Positions 34,085 to 43,021 are shown, numbered from the stretch's first letter. The stretch is 64,000 bases of DNA from Streptomyces sp. NRRL S-340 (GCF_000720185.1 NZ_JOIY01000014.1:237874-301873), one strand, 5' to 3'. Notes: generated by a model not told the origin, from the sequence alone. Made by a program: numbers and translations.

Positions 34085-35488
34085 ATGCCTCACCAGCCCT
34101 ATGCCTATCGACGCAAAGAACTGACCGAACCGGACTGGCGCCGGATTCCCGGATGGCGCGAGGTCACCCCGGAGCAATGGCGCGACCCGCAGTGGCAGCG
34201 TGTGCACTGCGTCAAGAACGTGCGGCAGCTGAAAGCGGTCTACGGCGATCTGCTCTCCGACGGCTTCTGCCGCGATCTGGAGCGCGACCAGGCGGAGCGG
34301 GCCACCATGTCGCTCCTCCTGCCCCCCTACGTGCTGAGCATGATGGTCCCGGACGACGTCCCGGACACCGAGACGATGTACGCGGACCCCGTACGCCGGC
34401 ACATGATGCCGGTGTTCTCCGACCGCGATCCCGAGTGGCCGTCCCACCCGTACGCGTCCCGGGACTCGCTGCACGAGGCCGAGATGTGGACGGCGGAGGG
34501 CCTGACCCACCGCTACCCCACCAAGGTGCTGGCGGAACTGGTGTCCACCTGCCCCCAGTACTGCGGCCATTGCACGCGAATGGACCTGGTGGGGAATTCC
34601 ACCCCGCAGATCTCCAAAATGAGGTTCTCGGTCAAACAGCCGGACCGTTACGCGGCAATGCTGGATTATCTCCGCCGTACTCCCACCGTGCGCGACGTGG
34701 TGGTTTCCGGCGGGGATGTGGCCAACGTTCCCTGGCCGCGTCTTGAGTCCTTCGTCTCGGCGCTCCTGGAACTGGACCACATACGCGACATCCGGCTGGC
34801 GTCGAAGGCGCTGATGGACCTTCCGCAGCACTGGCTCTCCGACGAGGCCCGCCGCACCGTGAGCACCCTCGCCGAGACGGCCCGCAAGCGCGGAGTGAGC
34901 CTGGCGGTGCACACGCACGTCAACAGCGCCCAGCAGGTCACCCGGCTCAATGCCGAGGCGGCCCGCACGCTGTTCGACCTCGGAGTGCGCGACGTGCGCA
35001 ACCAGGGCGTGCTGATGCGCGGGGTGAACGACACCTCGCAGCGGCTGCTCGACCTGTGCTTCGCGCTGCTCGACGGCGCGGGAGTGATGCCGTACTACTT
35101 CTACCTCTGCGACATGATCCCCAACGCCGAGCACTGGCGGGTGTCGCTGGGCGAGGCCCAGCAGTTGCAGCAGGCGATCATGGGGTACCTGCCCGGCTTC
35201 GCGACGCCTCGGCTGGTGTGCGACGTCCCCTTCGTCGGCAAGCGCTGGGTGCACCAGGTCGACCACTACGACCGCGAGCGCGGCATCTCGTACTGGACCA
35301 AGAACTACCTGACCTCGATCGAGCAGGACGACCCGTACGCGCTCGCGAGGACGCACGAGTACTACGACCCGATCCAGACGCTCAGGCCCGAAGGCCGGCA
35401 GTGGTGGCGCCGGCACGGCCGGTCCCCGGCGGGGGCCGCGGCCGCCGGCCGGCCTTCCGTCGCCGTCGCCCAGGGGGAGGCACAGTGA
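34085..35488 (+). CDS. KamA-family radical SAM 2,3-aminomutase (lysine-type)
   Basis: The 467-residue protein has the radical SAM Cys triad Cys156, Cys160 and Cys163 in CPQYCGHCTR, VVVSGGD for SAM binding, and Asp343 (YLCDMI), Asp380 and Lys386 (CDVPFVGKRW). Known lysine 2,3-aminomutases use two Asp residues 37 positions apart to hold the lysine side-chain amine and a nearby Lys for PLP; both Asp and the 37-residue spacing are kept. The PLP loop is atypical (PFVGK instead of PGGGGK, one residue shorter). It probably makes beta-lysine. ATG 34085 follows GGGGGAAGC. It overlaps the ligase gene. Confidence 0.88.
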   Translation: MPHQPYAYRRKELTEPDWRRIPGWREVTPEQWRDPQWQRVHCVKNVRQLKAVYGDLLSDGFCRDLERDQAERATMSLLLPPYVLSMMVPDDVPDTETMYADPVRRHMMPVFSDRDPEWPSHPYASRDSLHEAEMWTAEGLTHRYPTKVLAELVSTCPQYCGHCTRMDLVGNSTPQISKMRFSVKQPDRYAAMLDYLRRTPTVRDVVVSGGDVANVPWPRLESFVSALLELDHIRDIRLASKALMDLPQHWLSDEARRTVSTLAETARKRGVSLAVHTHVNSAQQVTRLNAEAARTLFDLGVRDVRNQGVLMRGVNDTSQRLLDLCFALLDGAGVMPYYFYLCDMIPNAEHWRVSLGEAQQLQQAIMGYLPGFATPRLVCDVPFVGKRWVHQVDHYDRERGISYWTKNYLTSIEQDDPYALARTHEYYDPIQTLRPEGRQWWRRHGRSPAGAAAAGRPSVAVAQGEAQ

Positions 35489-37197
35489 CCGGGAACAGCC
35501 CCGTCGCCCCCCTGTCCGTGCGCCGGAGGTTCATGACCGCCCCCGACCTGGGCGCCGGCAACTTCCTGGAGCACGCGCTGCGGCACAACCCCCACCTGGA
35601 CGCGCCGCTGGTGTACGACCACCGCCTGGACGCGCGCGGCCACGTCGTGCTGCGCGGGTACAGCCTGCGGGAGCTGGCCGGGATCCGCGACCGGTACGCC
35701 CGCTGGTACTGGACCAACGGGGTCCGGCCGGGCGAACCGGTGGCGCTGTACATCGCCGAGGGGCTCCAGCCGATCCTGCACTTCCTGGCGCTGACCTCGA
35801 TCGGTGCGATCCCCGCGCTCGTCAACGACGCGATGCCGGTCACCACGGCCCGGCGCTATCTCGACCATGTGGGTGTGGCCGGGGTGGTGGCGGACGACCC
35901 GCGCCCGATCGGCGCGACCTACCGGCCGGGCCGGCCGCGCCCCCGGTTCGTCGTGTCCAGCGCCGAGATACGCGCCCATGACCCCGGCTCCGGCTCGCTG
36001 CCCGACCCGTACCCGTACCGGCACGCGGCCGACGAGGTGGTCGCGCTCATCCACTCCTCGGGCACCACCGGCACCCCGAAGTCGACGCAGGTGGCGCACC
36101 ACCAGTTCTGGGTCGGCAAGGAGGCCCGGATGGTGCGCTTCCCGGCCGAGCCCTACGACCGGCTGCTGTCGCTGATGCCGCACACGCACGCGGGCGGTCT
36201 CAGCTATCTGCTGACCACCATCCTGCTCGGGCTGCCGACGCTGACCATGGCCGACTGGCGGCGCAGCGCGGTGGAACCGGTGATGGAGGTCTTCCAGCCG
36301 ACCATGGTCGCCTCCTTCCCGCGCACGTTCGTGGAACTGGCCACCGGCGAGCTGCCGGTGAAGGCGGCCGCGAAGGTGCACACCTGGTTCAACACCGGGG
36401 ACAGCGCGCACTACGGCCACATCCGGCGGCTGGTGAGCCTCGGTGAGCGGCCGGCCGGGCTGATCCAGCCGTGGCTGCTGCCGAAGGGGGACGCCGGGGC
36501 CGCGTCCCTGCCCGGGTCCCGCTACATCGACGGGCTCGGCTCCTCCGAGATGGGGATGGCGCTCTTCGGCCAGGTCACCACGCCGGAGTCGGAACGCGAC
36601 GACCGCTGTGTCGGGGTGCCCGTCGAAGTGGTGGAGAAAGCGGCGGTGCTGGACGACGACGGCAACGAGGTGCCGGACGGCACCGCGGGACTCCTCGGCG
36701 TGAAGACACCGACCCGCACCCCGGGCTACTGGAACGACCCCGCGCTGACCGCGAGCAGTGAGCTGGCCGGCTACTGGCTGACCGGTGACGTGGCGGTACG
36801 CAGGCCCGACGGCCGCTTCTACCACCTGGACCGGACCGCGGACGTGATCCACACGGCCGGCGGTCCGGTGCACAGCCTGCCGCTGGAGGAGGTGCTGATC
36901 GCCGACCTCGCCGGCGTCGTCCGGGACTGCGCGGTCATCGGGGTGCCCGCGCCCTCCGGTGAGGGCCAACTGCCCTTGGCGGTGGTCCGGTTGCAGGAGG
37001 GCAGCCCGCTCAGCGACCCGGCGGGGATACGCGAGGCCGCCAACCGGGAGCTGACGGCCGCCGGGCTGCACCCGCTGGCGGCGGTGTCCGTGGCCCGCGG
37101 CGGCGACGACTACCCCACAGGTCCGACCGGCAAGGTCCTCAAGCGCGAGCTGCGTACGCGCCACGCCTCGGCCCTGGTCACCGGTCCGGCCGGCTGA
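35485..37197 (+). CDS. AMP-forming acyl-CoA synthetase/ligase
   Basis: The 570-residue ANL-family enzyme has the P-loop-like A3 motif LIHSSGTTGTPKS, A5 GLGSSEMGMALF, A7 WLTGDVAV and the C-terminal catalytic Lys in YPTGPTGKVLKREL. It starts at GTG 35485, overlapping the aminomutase stop (GTGA). It is longer at the N-terminus than NRPS A domains and resembles fatty-acid or aryl-acid ligases. It may activate the acid partner that is joined to the amino-acid unit. Confidence 0.85.
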   Translation: MTGNSPVAPLSVRRRFMTAPDLGAGNFLEHALRHNPHLDAPLVYDHRLDARGHVVLRGYSLRELAGIRDRYARWYWTNGVRPGEPVALYIAEGLQPILHFLALTSIGAIPALVNDAMPVTTARRYLDHVGVAGVVADDPRPIGATYRPGRPRPRFVVSSAEIRAHDPGSGSLPDPYPYRHAADEVVALIHSSGTTGTPKSTQVAHHQFWVGKEARMVRFPAEPYDRLLSLMPHTHAGGLSYLLTTILLGLPTLTMADWRRSAVEPVMEVFQPTMVASFPRTFVELATGELPVKAAAKVHTWFNTGDSAHYGHIRRLVSLGERPAGLIQPWLLPKGDAGAASLPGSRYIDGLGSSEMGMALFGQVTTPESERDDRCVGVPVEVVEKAAVLDDDGNEVPDGTAGLLGVKTPTRTPGYWNDPALTASSELAGYWLTGDVAVRRPDGRFYHLDRTADVIHTAGGPVHSLPLEEVLIADLAGVVRDCAVIGVPAPSGEGQLPLAVVRLQEGSPLSDPAGIREAANRELTAAGLHPLAAVSVARGGDDYPTGPTGKVLKRELRTRHASALVTGPAG

Positions 37198-37493
37198 AGG
37201 AGGCGGGCGCACGGAGTGGATGCGGCAGCAGGCGGAGGGACAGCAGTGACACACGACGAACGGCCAGGTCCGGCGGCGGTCGTACGGACGGGGCGCACGC
37301 CTCGGGCACACGGGGCGGCCCGCTCATCCGCGGGGCGCACGCCTCGGATACGTGAGGCGGCCGGCGCTCCTGCGGGGCGCACGCCCCGGGCGCGTGAGGT
37401 GGCCGGCGTGCGGGCGGGGTGCCCGCGCCGCATACGGGTGACGGCGCTCGTACGGACGGGGCGCACGCGCCGGGTACGGGTGGTGGTCGCCGT
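37198..37493. repeat. Imperfect repeats upstream of the MFS gene
   Basis: The 296-base gap holds four to five degenerate units of about 50 bases, each containing GGGGCGCACGCC or a close variant and a GTACGG/GATACG element. A 93-codon frame (37216-37497) spans it but encodes only Arg/Ala/Gly repeats and is not considered a gene. Confidence 0.6.
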
Positions 37494-38771
37494 ATGAGCG
37501 GGACGCACCGCAGGGCCGGGCTCTCCCGGCCGTTCGCCTTCTGGCTGATCGCCACGGTCCAGTGCCTGCTGCTGTTCGCGTCGAGCGCGCCCTCGCCCCT
37601 GTACGCCGTCTACCAGGGCCAGTGGCACTTCTCCGCGGGCATGCTCACCGCGATCTTCGCGATGTACGCGCTCACGCTCCTCGCGGCGCTGCTGGTGGTG
37701 GGCAAGCTGTCCGACCACATCGGCCGACGCAAGGTCCTGGGCGCCGCCCTGGTCGTGGAGGTGGTGAGCATGCTGCTGTTCATCACCGCCGACGGGGTCG
37801 GACCACTGCTCGCCGCGCGTGCCGCGCAGGGCCTCGCCACCGGCGCCGCGACCGGGGCGACCAGCTCCGCACTGCTCGACCTGCAACCACCGCACCGGCC
37901 GCGGCTGGGCCCGCTGGTCAACAGCCTGGCGCCGATCGCCGGCCTGGCGCTCGGCGCCCTGGGCTCCGGACTCCTCGTGGAGTACGCGCCCGCGCCGGAA
38001 GTCCTGGTCTACGCACTGCTGCTGGCGGCGTTCGCGCTCGCCGCACTCGTCACCCCGCTGCTGCCGGAGACCTCCCCCGGGCGGCCCGGCGCGGCCGCGT
38101 CGCTGGTACCGCGCCTCGCGGTGCCGCGCCGGATCCGGCCGCTGTTCCTCACCGTGGCCCCCTCCCTCGTCGCGGTCTGGGCGGTGGGCGGGCTGTACAT
38201 GTCGCTCGGCCCGTCCATCGCGGCCCACACCCTCCGCCTCGGCGGCCATCTGGTGGGCGGACTCGTCATCTTCGCCCAGACCGGGTCGGGCGCCGTCGGC
38301 GCGCTGCTGCGCCGCGGCAAGCCGCCGCGCGCCACCATGACCCTCGGCTTCGCGGCCTTCCTCATCGGCATCGGCACCACCCTCGGCGCCCTGGCGGTGC
38401 CCTCCCCGGCGCTGTTCTTCGCCGGCATCGTGATCGCCGGCTACGGCTTCGGCACCGGCTTCCTCGGCGCCTTCCAGACCATCGCGCCGCTGGCCGAGCC
38501 CGACGAACGCGCCGGGCTCATGGCCGGCATGTACGTCGTGTGCTACCTCGGCTTCAGCGTGCCCGCCGTGATCGCGGGGCTCGCCGTGCAGCGGTACGGG
38601 CTCGGCCCGACCACCACCGTGTACAGCGTCGCGGTGATGGCGCTGGCCGTCGTCGCCTGCGCGGGACTCCTCGTCCAGGGGCGCGGGGAGAAGCGGGCGG
38701 CCACCGCGCCCTACGGCGGACTGCCGCCCGCGCCGCAGCCCGCCCGCGCCGCCGACGCCGACCACCTCTGA
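37494..38771 (+). CDS. MFS transporter
   Basis: The 425-residue protein has about 12 hydrophobic segments, beginning FWLIATVQCLLLFASSAPSP, with the loop GKLSDHIGRRKVLG (MFS signature). ATG 37494 gives the normal N-terminus. It lies inside the beta-lysine operon, 16 bases before the adenylation gene, and is the likely exporter or self-resistance pump of that pathway. Confidence 0.88.
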   Translation: MSGTHRRAGLSRPFAFWLIATVQCLLLFASSAPSPLYAVYQGQWHFSAGMLTAIFAMYALTLLAALLVVGKLSDHIGRRKVLGAALVVEVVSMLLFITADGVGPLLAARAAQGLATGAATGATSSALLDLQPPHRPRLGPLVNSLAPIAGLALGALGSGLLVEYAPAPEVLVYALLLAAFALAALVTPLLPETSPGRPGAAASLVPRLAVPRRIRPLFLTVAPSLVAVWAVGGLYMSLGPSIAAHTLRLGGHLVGGLVIFAQTGSGAVGALLRRGKPPRATMTLGFAAFLIGIGTTLGALAVPSPALFFAGIVIAGYGFGTGFLGAFQTIAPLAEPDERAGLMAGMYVVCYLGFSVPAVIAGLAVQRYGLGPTTTVYSVAVMALAVVACAGLLVQGRGEKRAATAPYGGLPPAPQPARAADADHL

Positions 38772-38786
38772 CCACCGGAGACCCTC

Positions 38787-40268
38787 ATGCCCGAGACCTT
38801 CCCGGACGTCCTGCGGCGCTTCTGGCGGACCGCGGGCCTGCACCCGCGGGCCGTCGCCGTCGTCGACGCCGCCGGATCCACGACCTACGCCGCCCTGCGC
38901 GCCCGCGCCGCCCAGGTGGCCGGCGCCCTCGGCCCCCGGCCCGGCACGGTCGGCGTGCTCACCGACCGCGGCGCGGGCACCGTCGCCGCACTCCTCGGCG
39001 TCCTCGCCGCCGGCGGCACCTACTGCCCCGTCGACCCGGCCTTCACCGCCGAGCGCAAGAAGGAGCTGGCCGAGACGGCGGCGATACGGACCGTGCTCAC
39101 CCCGCGCCCGGACCCGGAACCCTTCGGCCCGCCCGTCCTCGGCCCCGGACTACCGGCGGCGGACGGCTCCTTCGAACCCCTGCCGCCCGCCCCGGACGAC
39201 CCGGCCTACGTGCTGTTCACCTCCGGATCGACCGGTCGGCCCAAACCGGTGGTGACCCCCCGCGGGGCCGTCGCCGCCGCCGTCCACTCCCTCGCCGAGC
39301 TGCTCGAAGTGGGCCCCGGCGACCGGGTGCTCCAGTTCGCCTCGCTGAACTGGGACACCTCCTTCGAGGAGATCCTGCCCACCCTGACCCGCGGCGCGAC
39401 CCTGGTCTTCGACGCCGACGCCCACAGCGGCTCCCTGCCCCGGTTCCTGCGCATGCTCGACCGGCTCCGCGTCAGCGTCCTCGACCTGCCCACCGCCTTC
39501 TGGCACGAACTGGTCCACCACCTCACCGAGGACGGCGGCACCGCCCTGCCCGAGAGCGTGCGCACGGTCGTCATCGGCGGCGAGGCGACCAGCAGGGCCC
39601 GGCTCGGCAACTGGCGCACACTGCCCGGCACCGACCGGATCCGGCTCGTCAACACCTACGGCTGCACCGAGACCACCCTGGTCACCCACGCCGGCGACCT
39701 GCACGGCCCGCACTCCCGGGCGCCCGAGGACGGCTCCGCCCCGATCGGCCGCGCCCTGCCGCACGTACGGGAGCGGATCGGCGCGGACGGCGAACTCCTC
39801 GTCGGCGGGCCCGCCCTCGCCCTCGGCTACCTGGGCCTGCCGGAGGCCACCGCCGAACGCTTCCCCGTCCTCGACGGCGTCCGCCACTTCCGCACCGGGG
39901 ACCGGGTCAGGCGCGGCGAGCGGGGCGAACTGCACCACGAGGGACGGCTCGACGACCAGATCAAGGTCCGCGGCATCCGCGTCGACCCGGCCGAGGTGGA
40001 GGCCCAGCTGTGCGCCCACCCCGGCGTCGCCTCCGCCGCCGCCACCGGTGTCGCCGCCGGCGACCACACCGTGGTGGTCGCCTACGTGACGGCCGGCCGC
40101 CCGGACGACGGCACCGATCTCGCCGCCGAACTCCGCGCCCACCTGCGCCGGCACGCCCCCGGACACCTGCGGCCCCACCGCATCACCGTGGTGCCGGAAC
40201 TCGTCCACACCGCGAGCGGCAAGGTCGACCGCCGCCGCACCCACCACCGCTACACCACCGGCGCCTGA
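38787..40268 (+). CDS. Stand-alone NRPS adenylation domain, predicted basic amino acid/beta-lysine
   Basis: The 493-residue A domain has A3 LFTSGSTGRPKP, A4 SLNWDTSFEEI, A5 NTYGCTETT, A7 FRTGD, A8 GRLDDQIKVRGIRVDPAEVE and A10 HTASGKVDRR. Aligning by eye to GrsA gives pocket residues D190, T191, E194, D233, V262, G264, T290, L298, V299 and the A10 Lys: D-T-E-D-V-G-T-L-V-K. Two acidic residues at code positions 239 and 278 suit a basic side chain. With the aminomutase upstream and a PCP downstream, it should load beta-lysine. Confidence 0.88.
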   Translation: MPETFPDVLRRFWRTAGLHPRAVAVVDAAGSTTYAALRARAAQVAGALGPRPGTVGVLTDRGAGTVAALLGVLAAGGTYCPVDPAFTAERKKELAETAAIRTVLTPRPDPEPFGPPVLGPGLPAADGSFEPLPPAPDDPAYVLFTSGSTGRPKPVVTPRGAVAAAVHSLAELLEVGPGDRVLQFASLNWDTSFEEILPTLTRGATLVFDADAHSGSLPRFLRMLDRLRVSVLDLPTAFWHELVHHLTEDGGTALPESVRTVVIGGEATSRARLGNWRTLPGTDRIRLVNTYGCTETTLVTHAGDLHGPHSRAPEDGSAPIGRALPHVRERIGADGELLVGGPALALGYLGLPEATAERFPVLDGVRHFRTGDRVRRGERGELHHEGRLDDQIKVRGIRVDPAEVEAQLCAHPGVASAAATGVAAGDHTVVVAYVTAGRPDDGTDLAAELRAHLRRHAPGHLRPHRITVVPELVHTASGKVDRRRTHHRYTTGA

Positions 40269-40293
40269 GCCGGCGAACCCGAGGAGAACACAC

Positions 40294-40533
40294 ATGCCCG
40301 CCCCACAGGCCAGCACCGTCGACCAGGTGATCGGGATCTACCGCCGGGTCCTGGAGACGGACGACGTCACCGCCGACTCCGACTTCTTCGACGTGGGCGG
40401 GGACTCCCTGCTCGCCACCCGGGTCATCAGCGCCATCGCCCGCGACCTCGGCCCCGAACTGACCATCGACACATTCCTCGACGCCCCCACGCCCCGGGCC
40501 GTGGCCGAGCTGATCGCGAGCGTGAGCGCGTGA
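40294..40533 (+). CDS. Peptidyl carrier protein
   Basis: This 79-residue protein has the thiolation motif FFDVGGDSLLATRV with Ser38 as phosphopantetheine site. GAGGAG lies upstream. It follows the A domain by 25 bases and overlaps the FAD oxidase start (GTGA), so the oxidase likely acts on substrate bound to this carrier. Confidence 0.93.
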   Translation: MPAPQASTVDQVIGIYRRVLETDDVTADSDFFDVGGDSLLATRVISAIARDLGPELTIDTFLDAPTPRAVAELIASVSA

Positions 40534-41855
40534 GCACCCTCATCGTCGGAGCAGGACTCGCCGGACTCACCGCCGCCACCGAACTCGCCGCCCACGGACG
40601 GCAGGTGACGGTACTGGAGGCCCGGGACCGGGTGGGCGGCCGCACCCACGGCATCGAGGTGGCCCCGGGCCAGTGGGCGGACGCCGGAGCCGCCTACCTC
40701 GGCGAGCGGCACACCGAGCTGAAGGCCCTCATCACCGGGCTCGGCCTGGCCACCGTGCCCACCACCACCGACGGACAGAGCCGGTTCTCCGTCGGCGGCG
40801 GCCCGCAGGGCCGCGACGGCCGGTTCCCGCCGCTGAGCGCCCTCGCCCTCGGACAGCTCTTCGACGCCCTGGACGAGGTGACCCGCACCGTGCGCGCCGA
40901 CGCGCCCTGGCTCACCCCGGACGCCGGGCACCTGGACCGGACCAGCGCCGCGGAATGGATCGGGCAGCGTGTCGACCACCCCGACGCCCGGCTGTTCTTC
41001 CCGCTCTTCCTGGGCGAGATGATGGCCGCCGACCCGGCCGACGTGTCCGTCCTGCACATGGCCTTCTACCTCAAGTCGGGCGGCGGCATCCGCTTCCTCA
41101 ACGCCTTCGCCGGCGGCGCCCAGGAGGACCGGGTCGACGGCGGCGCCCACCGGCTCGGCGAGCTGCTCGCCGCCGGGCTGGGCGACCGGGTGCTGCTCGG
41201 CGAACCCGCCAGAGCGGTGGAGGAGACCGGATCCGGGGTGCGCGTGCACACCGACCGCGGCGTCCACGAGGCCGACTCGCTGATCGTCGCCGTACCGCCG
41301 CTGCTCGCCGACGCCATCGAGTACCGCCCCGGACTGCCGTCGCGCCGCGCGGGCTCCACCACCGTGCCCGGCTGCGCCGTCAAGGTGCACCTGGTCTACG
41401 AGCGGCCGCTGTGGCGCGAGTACGGCCTGTCCGGCTGGTCGGTCAGCGCCGACGGGCCGCTGCTGTCCACGGTGGACGACTCCCCGTCCGCCGACGGCGT
41501 CGGCGTCCTCACCGGCTTCGTCACGGGACGCGAGGCCCGCGCGTACGCCGCCCTCGACCCGCGCGAGCAGCGGGAGGCGGCCGTCTCCCAGGCCCGGCGG
41601 CTCTTCCCTGAACTGCCCGAGCCCATCGCCCACCACGTCACGGACTGGATCAACGAGGAGTACAGCAGGGGCTGTTACGCCGCGCTGTTCGGCATCGGCG
41701 ACTGGGCCGCCCTCGGCCCCCACCTCACCACCCCGCACGGCCGTGTCCACTGGGCGGGCACCGAGACCAGCACCGAGTTCTTCGGACTCATGGAGGGCGC
41801 CGTCCGTTCCGGCCGGCGGGCGGCGACCGAGATCCTCAAGGCCTACGATGACTGA
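40530..41855 (+). CDS. Flavin-containing amine oxidase
   Basis: The 441-residue FAD enzyme has LIVGAGLAGLTAATEL, the EARDRVGGRTHG motif and a C-terminal HWAGTETSTEFFGLMEGA flavin contact, as in monoamine and L-amino-acid oxidases. Lys in AVKVHLVYERPLW corresponds to the oxygen-activating Lys of MAO. GTG 40530 overlaps the PCP stop. Oxidising either amine of a carrier-bound beta-lysine would give an imine that can close to a five-membered pyrroline, which is an attractive but untested idea. Confidence 0.88.
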   Translation: MSTLIVGAGLAGLTAATELAAHGRQVTVLEARDRVGGRTHGIEVAPGQWADAGAAYLGERHTELKALITGLGLATVPTTTDGQSRFSVGGGPQGRDGRFPPLSALALGQLFDALDEVTRTVRADAPWLTPDAGHLDRTSAAEWIGQRVDHPDARLFFPLFLGEMMAADPADVSVLHMAFYLKSGGGIRFLNAFAGGAQEDRVDGGAHRLGELLAAGLGDRVLLGEPARAVEETGSGVRVHTDRGVHEADSLIVAVPPLLADAIEYRPGLPSRRAGSTTVPGCAVKVHLVYERPLWREYGLSGWSVSADGPLLSTVDDSPSADGVGVLTGFVTGREARAYAALDPREQREAAVSQARRLFPELPEPIAHHVTDWINEEYSRGCYAALFGIGDWAALGPHLTTPHGRVHWAGTETSTEFFGLMEGAVRSGRRAATEILKAYDD

Positions 41856-42306
41856 GGAGTCGTCACGGACCACTGGGGGCACACAGGTGGACGAAACACC
41901 GCTGGGCCGCGCGGAGGCCATGTACCGCGAGGACCGCACCTGCCAGGACCTCGGCATCACCGTCGACGGCATCGCGCAGGGCAGGGCCACCGCCCGTCTG
42001 CGTCTGGCCCCCACGATGGTCAACGGCCACGGCACGGCCCACGGCGGCTACCTCTTCCTCCTCGCCGACGTGGCCTTCGCCTACGCCTGCAACACCCGGG
42101 GCGCGACCACGGTCGCGCAGGCCGCCCAGGTGACGTTCCTGCGCCCGGCCAGGGCCGGCGACGACCTCGTCGCGGAAGCCGTCGAACGCTCCCGGTCGGG
42201 CGCCAACGGCATCTACGACGTCACCGTCCGCCGCGACGACGGCACGGTGATCGCCGAGTTCCGAGGTCAGAGCCGCTCCCTGCCCGAGCGAGCCGAACAG
42301 AGATGA
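41848..42306 (+). CDS. PaaI-like hotdog thioesterase
   Basis: The 152-residue protein is close to PaaI, with VNGHGTAHGGYLFLLADVAF followed by AYACNTRGATTVAQAA, which includes the HGG loop and catalytic Asp. ATG 41848 overlaps the oxidase stop by 8 bases. It probably hydrolyses a CoA or carrier thioester in this operon, for release or proofreading. Phenylacetate catabolism genes are absent. Confidence 0.87.
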   Translation: MTEESSRTTGGTQVDETPLGRAEAMYREDRTCQDLGITVDGIAQGRATARLRLAPTMVNGHGTAHGGYLFLLADVAFAYACNTRGATTVAQAAQVTFLRPARAGDDLVAEAVERSRSGANGIYDVTVRRDDGTVIAEFRGQSRSLPERAEQR

Positions 42307-42905
42307 GTGCGATGACTGACATCCGTCCCCTGGACCGCCGGGCACTCGAGGTCACCGAGGCCATCGTCGACCAGGTCCAGCCGGACCAGCTGGGCCTGCC
42401 CACGCCCTGCGCGCAGTGGTCCCTCCGGCAGCTGCTGGCCCACATGGCCGGCCAGAACCACGGATTCGCGGCCGCCGCCGACGGCGAGGTGTCCGACGAG
42501 TCCGTCTGGGCGGACCGGCCGGTGGACGACGATCCGGCGGGGGTCTTCCGCGCCTCCAGCCGGCGGGTCACCGCCGCGTTCGCCCGGGAGGGCGTGCTCG
42601 ACGGCGAGTTCTGGCTGCCGCAGGTGCGCGGCGGCCAGATGTTCCCCGCGCGCACCGCGATCGGGTTCCACTTCGTCGACTACGTCGTGCACGGCTGGGA
42701 CGTCGCCGCCACCCTCAGCATCCCCGCCCCCTTCGACGAGGAGACGCTCACGGCCGTACTGCCCTACGTGGAGGAGGTGCCGGACGGACCGAACCGGCGG
42801 GCACCGGACGCGTCCTTCCGGCCCGCCCTGCCGGTCCGGGACGGCGGCCCGCTGCTGGACCGCGTCCTCGCGCTGCTGGGCCGCTCACCGAAGTGGCCCG
42901 CCTAG
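42303..42905 (+). CDS. DinB-like/TIGR03086-type metal-binding protein
   Basis: The 200-residue helical protein has the mycothiol maleylpyruvate isomerase/DinB-like pattern: LPTPCAQWSLRQLLAHMAG near the N-terminus and FVDYVVHGWDVAATL near the middle, which supply His ligands for a metal. Members use mycothiol as co-substrate or have unknown roles. ATG 42303 overlaps the thioesterase stop. Last gene of the beta-lysine operon; its TAG stop lies inside a long inverted repeat. Confidence 0.82.
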   Translation: MSAMTDIRPLDRRALEVTEAIVDQVQPDQLGLPTPCAQWSLRQLLAHMAGQNHGFAAAADGEVSDESVWADRPVDDDPAGVFRASSRRVTAAFAREGVLDGEFWLPQVRGGQMFPARTAIGFHFVDYVVHGWDVAATLSIPAPFDEETLTAVLPYVEEVPDGPNRRAPDASFRPALPVRDGGPLLDRVLALLGRSPKWPA

Positions 42906-42962
42906 GGCGCGTTTCGAAAGTCCCGCCTGCCCCGCGGCGCCACTTTCGAAACACGCCCTAGG
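42901..42962. repeat. 21-bp inverted repeat (possible terminator or mobile remnant)
   Basis: Arms 42901-42921 and 42942-42962 match at 20 of 21 positions and enclose a 20-base GC loop. The arm core GTTTCGAAAGT is AT-richer than the surroundings. The arm includes the stop codon of the preceding gene. It probably ends the operon, but its size and AT content also suit a small mobile element. Confidence 0.75.
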
Positions 42963-42963
42963 G

Positions 42964-42983
42964 CCTGTCGTCACATTCCCGTC
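42964..42983. repeat. 20-bp dispersed repeat, inverted copy of 25649-25668
   Basis: CCTGTCGTCACATTCCCGTC here is the exact reverse complement of 25649-25668, 17 kb away. Outside the 20 bases the flanks differ. Confidence 0.75.
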
Positions 42984-43021
42984 GGACGGACCGGCGGAAG
43001 GCGCTACGACCGCCCTCCACC

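Noticed and set aside
37216..37497. A 93-codon gene upstream of the MFS exporter
   Set aside because: Composition is repeated Arg/Ala/Gly/Thr from degenerate DNA repeats; the exporter has a better start at 37494.
41848..42306. Phenylacetate degradation locus (paaI)
   Set aside because: No paaA-E, paaK or paaG/Z genes are nearby; the gene overlaps the amine oxidase of the beta-lysine operon.
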